A DNA stretch of 64,000 nt from UBA10649 sp963749905 (GTDB taxonomy: Bacteria > Actinomycetota > Actinomycetes > S36-B12). Under the pieces are notes generated by a model that was given only the letters and a program-made list of their open reading frames with translations, searched no databases and was not told the DNA's origin. Each line of letters begins with the position of its first letter. Positions within the stretch are counted from its first letter, which is position 1. This document shows positions 59,778 to 64,000 of the stretch, one piece after another. Made by a program: the position numbers and the translations under genes. Location: the NCBI GenBank assembly GCA_963749905.1, contig CAVVOF010000003.1:682001-746000 (forward strand), in the 5' to 3' direction.

Positions 59778-61187
59778 CTAGGAGGGCACGTCCTGTCCCG
59801 GGCACAGTCCCGCCAGCGGCGCCTTCACCGTGCCGTCCGGCATCAGGGTGTTGCAGTAGTAGGCCCCGTCGAGGAGCGCGTTGGTCATGTCGGACCCGGT
59901 GAGGTCCGCGTCCGCCAGGTTGGCCCCCCGCAGGTCGGCGCCGGTGAGGTTGACCCCGATCGCCGTGGAGTCCGAGAGGTCGACGCCCGCGAGGTTGGCG
60001 CCCGCCAGGTTTGCCCCCACGAGGTCCCCGTACCCGAGGTGAGCGCCGCTCAGGTCGGCGCCGGAGAGATCGGAGAAGGCCAGCGAGGTGAACGACAGCT
60101 CCGCGTTGCTCAGGTCGGCACCCATCAGCTGGGCGAAGGCGACGCCCCCCACCTGCAGATTGATGTTGGCCGCCTGCAGGCCGGCCGCCCTGCCGAAGTT
60201 CAGGCCGAATCCCGGTGCCTGGACGTCGGTGAGCACGGCCCGCCTCATGTCAGACACCGGCAGGTCGACGTTGGAGAGGTCCGTGCCCCGGAGGTCCACG
60301 CCCGGGCAACGGGTCATCGGGACCAGGCGGCAGCCGTTGACGACCGTGCCGAATGGCTGGGCGGGCAGGGTGTCCGCCAATGACTTCGCCCCGGGGTAGA
60401 AGGGGTTGTCGGGCGTCATCACAACGGTCGAGTCGGCGGGGCCGAAGCGGGGCGCGCCGGGGCAGGCCTTCGCGGGATTCCTCAGCCGGCCGTCCGGCAT
60501 CAGGGTGTTGCACAGGATCGCGTCGTCGAGGGCGCCCTCGTCCACACGCGCCCCCACGAGCTGCGAGCCGCTGAGATCCGTACCCGCGAATGTCGCGCCG
60601 CGCAGGTCCGCTCGCTCGAGCGACGTGTCGCGGAGGACCGCCCCGTCCAGCACGACGTTCCGCATGTCGGCCTTCGCGAAGGAGCTGTTGACTCCGATCA
60701 CGCCGGCCATGTTCGCGTCACGCAGGTTCGCCCTGCTGTTGTCCATGAGCGTCATTCGGGCGCGGTGGAGGTCCGCTCGCGGCGCGTTGGCGCCGGCCAT
60801 GGCGGTGGCCGACAGGTCCGTGCCGCGGAGCGAGGCGCCGGCAAGGTGGGCGAACGCCAGCGACCCGGCCTTGACGTTTGCTCGGCTCAGGTCGGCACCA
60901 CCCAGCCTCGCGTACGACAGGAAAGCGCCCTGGAGATAGGCGCCCCGGAGTCCTGCCGACGGGCAGGCCGTGTAGCTCTCGATGACGCACCCGCGGACCT
61001 TCGTCCCACCCATCACCTGACCACGCGGGTCCAGGTACGTCTTCTGCAGCAGGTAGTACGGGTTGCTCGACGACACGGTGATGGCACCTTGCGACTCCTC
61101 GGCAGCCGCGGCCGGTCCACCGACCAAGACGGAGGCGGTCAGCACCACAACAGCACCGGCAACGGTCCAATTGCGCGCACCTGTCAT
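59778..61187 (-). CDS. Secreted pentapeptide-repeat protein with internal duplication
   Basis: A 469-residue exported protein. Residues 1-29 are a signal peptide (VVVLTASVLVGGPAAAA). The rest is two homologous modules, about 38-245 and 256-464, each with an NPYY/NPFY opening, a Cys pair 8 residues apart, a right-handed pentapeptide-repeat helix (A/G-D/N-L-x-x, such as GADLSRANV and GANLADADL) and the closing CNTLMPDG...CPG. The six best-aligned cysteines of the two modules are offset by 219-220 residues, so they likely form conserved disulfides. The start has TAGCCT six bases upstream (61194-61199). Function unknown; such helices bind proteins or DNA, but this one is outside the cell. Confidence 0.85.
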   Translation of the reverse strand: MTGARNWTVAGAVVVLTASVLVGGPAAAAEESQGAITVSSSNPYYLLQKTYLDPRGQVMGGTKVRGCVIESYTACPSAGLRGAYLQGAFLSYARLGGADLSRANVKAGSLAFAHLAGASLRGTDLSATAMAGANAPRADLHRARMTLMDNSRANLRDANMAGVIGVNSSFAKADMRNVVLDGAVLRDTSLERADLRGATFAGTDLSGSQLVGARVDEGALDDAILCNTLMPDGRLRNPAKACPGAPRFGPADSTVVMTPDNPFYPGAKSLADTLPAQPFGTVVNGCRLVPMTRCPGVDLRGTDLSNVDLPVSDMRRAVLTDVQAPGFGLNFGRAAGLQAANINLQVGGVAFAQLMGADLSNAELSFTSLAFSDLSGADLSGAHLGYGDLVGANLAGANLAGVDLSDSTAIGVNLTGADLRGANLADADLTGSDMTNALLDGAYYCNTLMPDGTVKAPLAGLCPGQDVPS

Positions 61188-61220
61188 CTGATGAGGCTAC
61201 GTGCGGCCAGCGGACCAGCG

Positions 61221-62441
61221 CTAGCGATCTGCCGAAGGCGTCGAACGAAGAGTCCAGATCGCACGGGAGAACAGCGACGCCGTGATCGCCAGGGTGGCCA
61301 CCGCCGCCGCCCCGAGGAAGGCGGCCTGCAGCCCGACCGCCGCGACCAATGGTCCGGCAAGGGCCAGCCCGATCGGCCCGAACATCAGCGATCCCATCGC
61401 GTCGTACGAGTTGACGCGGGACAGCGCCTCGCGCGGCACGTTCGTCTGCAGGGCCGTGAACCACAGCACCATGAACAACTCGATCGCGATGCCCCAGAGG
61501 AACGACCCGACGGCGACCACGGGCAGGGGTGCCGCGAGCGCCAGCGTCACCAGCCAGACGGGCAGGGTGAACGAGATCAGCATCCCGAACAGGATGGGTC
61601 GGCCGACCCGGATACGGGACCCGATCACGGCTCCCAGCAGCAGGCCGAGCGACTGCAGGCCGAGCACGACGGCCCACCCTGCCGGTCCGCCGTACTCCTC
61701 GTTCGCCAGTACCGGCCCGAGCACCTCCTCCGATCCCCGCAGCACCATCACGATGACGCTGAAGGCGACGACGACCACGACGGCCCACCGGAAGGACACG
61801 AAGACACGCCAGCCATGCGCGAGGTCGCCCAGCATGGACTCGCCCGAGTGATGCGGGTGCGACACGTGCCGGAACGACATCACCAGCAGCCCCGCGGTCA
61901 GGAAGGTGAGGGAGTCGATCGCGATCGCGATGCCGGACCCGAAGATGGCCACGAGCAGGCCACCGATCGCGCTGCCCATGATCAGCCCGGCATTGGAGCC
62001 GACGGCCACGTAGGCGTTCGCGGGCTGGATGTGCTCGTCCGGGACGACGTCGGGGACCAGGCCGCCGAATGCCGGGTACCAGAGCCCGTTCAGCACTCCG
62101 CTGATCACACCGAGGACCGCGAGCACAGGAACGGTGGCGGTCCCCGTCAGGAACAGCACGGCGGTGGTCATCACCACCGCGCTGAGGACGATGTCGGTGA
62201 TCGCGATGACGCGTGCCCGGCCCAGCCGGTCGGCCACCACGCCGCCGATCGGCAGCGTGATGATCAGCGGCACGGCTTGGGCGGCAAGGACGATGCTCAG
62301 CGATGTCGGAGTGGCACCGGGCAGTTCCAAGACGCCGAAGGCCAGCGCGATGGGGGCGATCCCATTGCCCATGTTGCTGATGGTGCGAGCAGCGAACAGG
62401 CGACGGTAGTGGCTGTTCCTCGCGAGAGTCCGGGCGACCAT
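61221..62441 (-). CDS. Major facilitator superfamily transporter
   Basis: A 406-residue twelve-helix transporter of the drug-exporter (MefA/tetracycline V-like) type. PIGGVVADRLGRARVIAITD is the loop 2-3 signature G-x3-D-R-x-G-R-R. VPDVVPDEHIQPANAYVAVG is typical of this subfamily. It probably exports a small molecule, substrate unknown. The start codon overlaps the TrmH stop by one base (TGATG), so it is coupled to that gene. Confidence 0.86.
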   Translation of the reverse strand: MVARTLARNSHYRRLFAARTISNMGNGIAPIALAFGVLELPGATPTSLSIVLAAQAVPLIITLPIGGVVADRLGRARVIAITDIVLSAVVMTTAVLFLTGTATVPVLAVLGVISGVLNGLWYPAFGGLVPDVVPDEHIQPANAYVAVGSNAGLIMGSAIGGLLVAIFGSGIAIAIDSLTFLTAGLLVMSFRHVSHPHHSGESMLGDLAHGWRVFVSFRWAVVVVVAFSVIVMVLRGSEEVLGPVLANEEYGGPAGWAVVLGLQSLGLLLGAVIGSRIRVGRPILFGMLISFTLPVWLVTLALAAPLPVVAVGSFLWGIAIELFMVLWFTALQTNVPREALSRVNSYDAMGSLMFGPIGLALAGPLVAAVGLQAAFLGAAAVATLAITASLFSRAIWTLRSTPSADR

Positions 62442-63070
62442 CAGGGCCGCTGACGGAACTCATGCTGGCGGATCCAGGCGTGCATGGCGATCGCGGCGGC
62501 CGCGCCGGCGTTGATGGAGCGCGTCGAGCCGTACTGCGCGATCGTCAGCACCCGGGCGCAAGCGGCGCGAGCCTCGTCCGTCAGGCCGTCGCCCTCCTGG
62601 CCGAACAGCAGCACGCAGCCCGCGGGCAGCACGGCAGTCTCCAGCGGTACTGACCCTGGCACGTTGTCCACCCCGACCAGCTCCAGCTCGTTCTCCACGC
62701 ACCACGCCGCAAGGTGGGTGGCGTCCTCATGGTGTCGGATCCGCTGGTAGCGGTCGGTGACCATCGCGCCCCGACGGTTCCATCGGCGTCGACCGACGAT
62801 GTGCACCTCTGCGGCGAGGAACGCGTTGGCGGTGCGGACGACCGACCCGATGTTGAAGTCGTGCGCGAAGTTCTCGATCGCCACGTGGAACGGGTGACGC
62901 CGAGCGTCGAGGTCGGCGACGATCGCCTCGAGCCGCCAGTAGCGGTAGCGGTCGACGACGTTGCGCCGGTCGCCCTCTCGCAGAAGGTCCGGATCGAGTC
63001 GAGGGTCGTCGGGCCAGTCCCCCGACCACGGTCCGACGCCGACGTCCTGAGTCGCCGACGGCGTTTCCAC
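62441..63070 (-). CDS. TrmH/SpoU family RNA methyltransferase
   Basis: A 209-residue SPOUT methyltransferase that 2'-O-methylates rRNA or tRNA. The knotted SAM site is formed by NIGSVVRTANAFLA (motif 1), CVLLFGQEGDGLT (motif 2) and YGSTRSINAGAAAAIA (motif 3). The GTG start has TATCGT seven bases upstream. Its promoter overlaps that of the divergent DedA gene. Target nucleotide unknown. Confidence 0.88.
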   Translation of the reverse strand: METPSATQDVGVGPWSGDWPDDPRLDPDLLREGDRRNVVDRYRYWRLEAIVADLDARRHPFHVAIENFAHDFNIGSVVRTANAFLAAEVHIVGRRRWNRRGAMVTDRYQRIRHHEDATHLAAWCVENELELVGVDNVPGSVPLETAVLPAGCVLLFGQEGDGLTDEARAACARVLTIAQYGSTRSINAGAAAAIAMHAWIRQHEFRQRP

Positions 63071-63077
63071 GGTGGCG

Positions 63078-63087
63078 ACGATAGCCT
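63078..63087. promoter_or_regulatory. Overlapping divergent -10 boxes (TrmH / DedA)
   Basis: TATCGT on the minus strand (63078-63083) and TAGCCT on the plus strand (63082-63087) share two bases. Their genes start 7 and 6 bases further on. Polymerase cannot occupy both at once. Confidence 0.55.
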
Positions 63088-63093
63088 GAACAG

Positions 63094-63741
63094 ATGCCTG
63101 CCGCGCTCGCGTCCATCCCGGCCCTCGGTCCCGACATCGAGGGCATCCTGACGAGTTGGGGCGACGTCGGCTTCTGGATCGTCGTCGGGATCATTTTCGC
63201 GGAGTGCGGCCTGCTGATCGGCTTCTTCCTGCCGGGCGACTCCCTGCTGTTCATCACCGGCCTGCTCATCGCCAGTGGGGCGATCACATACAACATCTGG
63301 TTCGCCGTCGCCGTGCTGTTCATCGCGGCCATCGTGGGCAATCTGACGGGCTACTGGATCGGGTTCAAGGCGGGACCCTCACTGTTCAGCAAGCCGGACT
63401 CCAAGATCTTCAAACAGGAGTACGTCGACCACACGCACCGCTTCTTCAACAAGTACGGCGCGCGCGCCATCGTGCTGGCTCGCTTCGTGCCGATCGTCCG
63501 AACCTTCATCACGGCGACGGCGGGCGTCGGCCGGATGGACTTCCGGAGATTCTTCGTCTTCAGTGCCGTGGGCGCCCTGCTGTGGGCCGTCGGCGTGACG
63601 CTGGCGGGCTACTTCCTCGGCAACATCGAGTTCGTCAAGAACAACATCGAGTTCATCCTGATCCTCGTGGTGTTCGTCAGTGTCGTGCCGATCGTCTTCG
63701 AGTTCATCAAGCACCGCCGCCAGCGCGCCGGCCTGGAGTAG
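63094..63741 (+). CDS. DedA family membrane protein (undecaprenyl-phosphate translocase family)
   Basis: A 215-residue integral membrane protein with about five helices. The DedA motifs are IIFAECGLLIGFFLPGDSLL with the conserved Glu and Gly-Asp, and VLARFVPIVRTFITATAG containing the R-x-x-P-x-x-R motif. GNLTGYWIGFKAG fits too. DedA proteins such as UptA return undecaprenyl phosphate to the inner leaflet. The ATG has TAGCCT six bases upstream. It is followed by a DUF368 gene on the same strand with an identical -10 box. Confidence 0.9.
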   Translation: MPAALASIPALGPDIEGILTSWGDVGFWIVVGIIFAECGLLIGFFLPGDSLLFITGLLIASGAITYNIWFAVAVLFIAAIVGNLTGYWIGFKAGPSLFSKPDSKIFKQEYVDHTHRFFNKYGARAIVLARFVPIVRTFITATAGVGRMDFRRFFVFSAVGALLWAVGVTLAGYFLGNIEFVKNNIEFILILVVFVSVVPIVFEFIKHRRQRAGLE

Positions 63742-63764
63742 CCGCGCCCCGATAGCCTCCGCGG

Positions 63765-64000
63765 ATGCTCACCACGCTGCTCAACGGGCTCCGCGGGGCT
63801 CTCATCGGCGTCGCCGAGGTGATCCCCGGCGTCAGCGGCGGCACCGTCGCCCTCATCGTCGGCATCTACGAGACGCTCATCGGCGCGATCGCTGACGCGG
63901 TCACCGCGGCCCGGCAAGCCGTGGGACTGGCCCACGGCGGCGCCTCGCCCCGTCGGGCGGCAGCCGGGATCCGCGCCCTGCCCTGGAGCCTGCTCATCCC
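63765..64000 (+). CDS. DUF368 membrane protein (PopT-like), truncated by window end
   Basis: The first 78 codons of a DUF368 protein: MLTTLLNGLRGALIGVAEV followed by IPGVSGGTVALIVGIYETLI, the defining N-terminal motif of the family. DUF368 (PopT) proteins translocate undecaprenyl phosphate, like some DedA proteins. The C-terminal part lies outside the window. GATAGCCT precedes the ATG with the same spacing as in the DedA gene. Confidence 0.85.
   Translation, partial: MLTTLLNGLRGALIGVAEVIPGVSGGTVALIVGIYETLIGAIADAVTAARQAVGLAHGGASPRRAAAGIRALPWSLLI

Overview
The window is GC-rich, densely coded DNA from an actinobacterium. Marker families such as DUF2277, DUF3073, DUF3151, BldC, a sterol-carrier-like protein, deazaflavin/F420-type oxidoreductases, a DinB/mycothiol-type protein and an IdeR/DtxR-type box all point that way. 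Gene content and order fit the Propionibacteriales (Nocardioidaceae, for example an Aeromicrobium- or Nocardioides-like organism), but that placement is inference. I see no rRNA, tRNA, CRISPR array, prophage or insertion sequence, and no gene-free stretch longer than 300 bases.

Left part (1-11 kb): a truncated FAD reductase, a UbiA prenyltransferase and a divergent LLM oxidoreductase that share mirrored 5' leaders, a beta-carbonic anhydrase, a rifampin ADP-ribosyltransferase (arr), and a run of single-gene units (DUF4287, NTF2-like, epimerase, DUF2277, glyoxalase-like, alpha/beta hydrolase, YjbQ, TauE). From 11 to 20.3 kb lies a sulfur module: moeA, a TauE/SafE exporter, a large SoeA/PsrA-like molybdopterin oxidoreductase, a fused four-cluster ferredoxin/NrfD membrane subunit, TusA and DsrE2. 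Divergent from these is a rhodanese-metallo-beta-lactamase protein of the persulfide dioxygenase type, followed by an ArsR regulator. Together they could convert sulfane sulfur to sulfite and then oxidise or export it.

Middle (20.3-33.5 kb): a secreted nuclease, PPK2, DinB, SulP, an acyltransferase, bldC, a branched-chain amino-acid dehydrogenase, DUF3073, purM-purF, a deazaflavin nitroreductase and a DEAD/DEAH helicase. From 33.5 to 41.4 kb are two ABC importers back to back: potA-SBP-potB-potC (polyamine type) and fbpA-fbpB-fbpC (ferric iron type). The second has an IdeR/DtxR box directly upstream of fbpA.

Right part (41.4-64 kb): purL-purQ-purS and galE-purC-purB-purD, separated by a 33-bp perfect hairpin; an aminotransferase with a lipoprotein; purA with a ClC channel and a double-GNAT protein; a renalase-like oxidoreductase; DUF3151; a VapBC pair; fba; an internally duplicated secreted pentapeptide-repeat protein; an MFS exporter; a TrmH methyltransferase; and, at the edge, DedA next to DUF368, two families linked to undecaprenyl-phosphate recycling.

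Two window-wide patterns matter for any reader. First, at least eight single-base frameshifts interrupt conserved genes, including purM twice and purQ. Most sit in short G or C runs, so I read them as sequencing errors and annotate the restored genes. Second, many genes have a TANNNT -10 box exactly 6 (sometimes 7) bases before the start codon and no Shine-Dalgarno sequence, which indicates leaderless transcripts and was used to choose starts.
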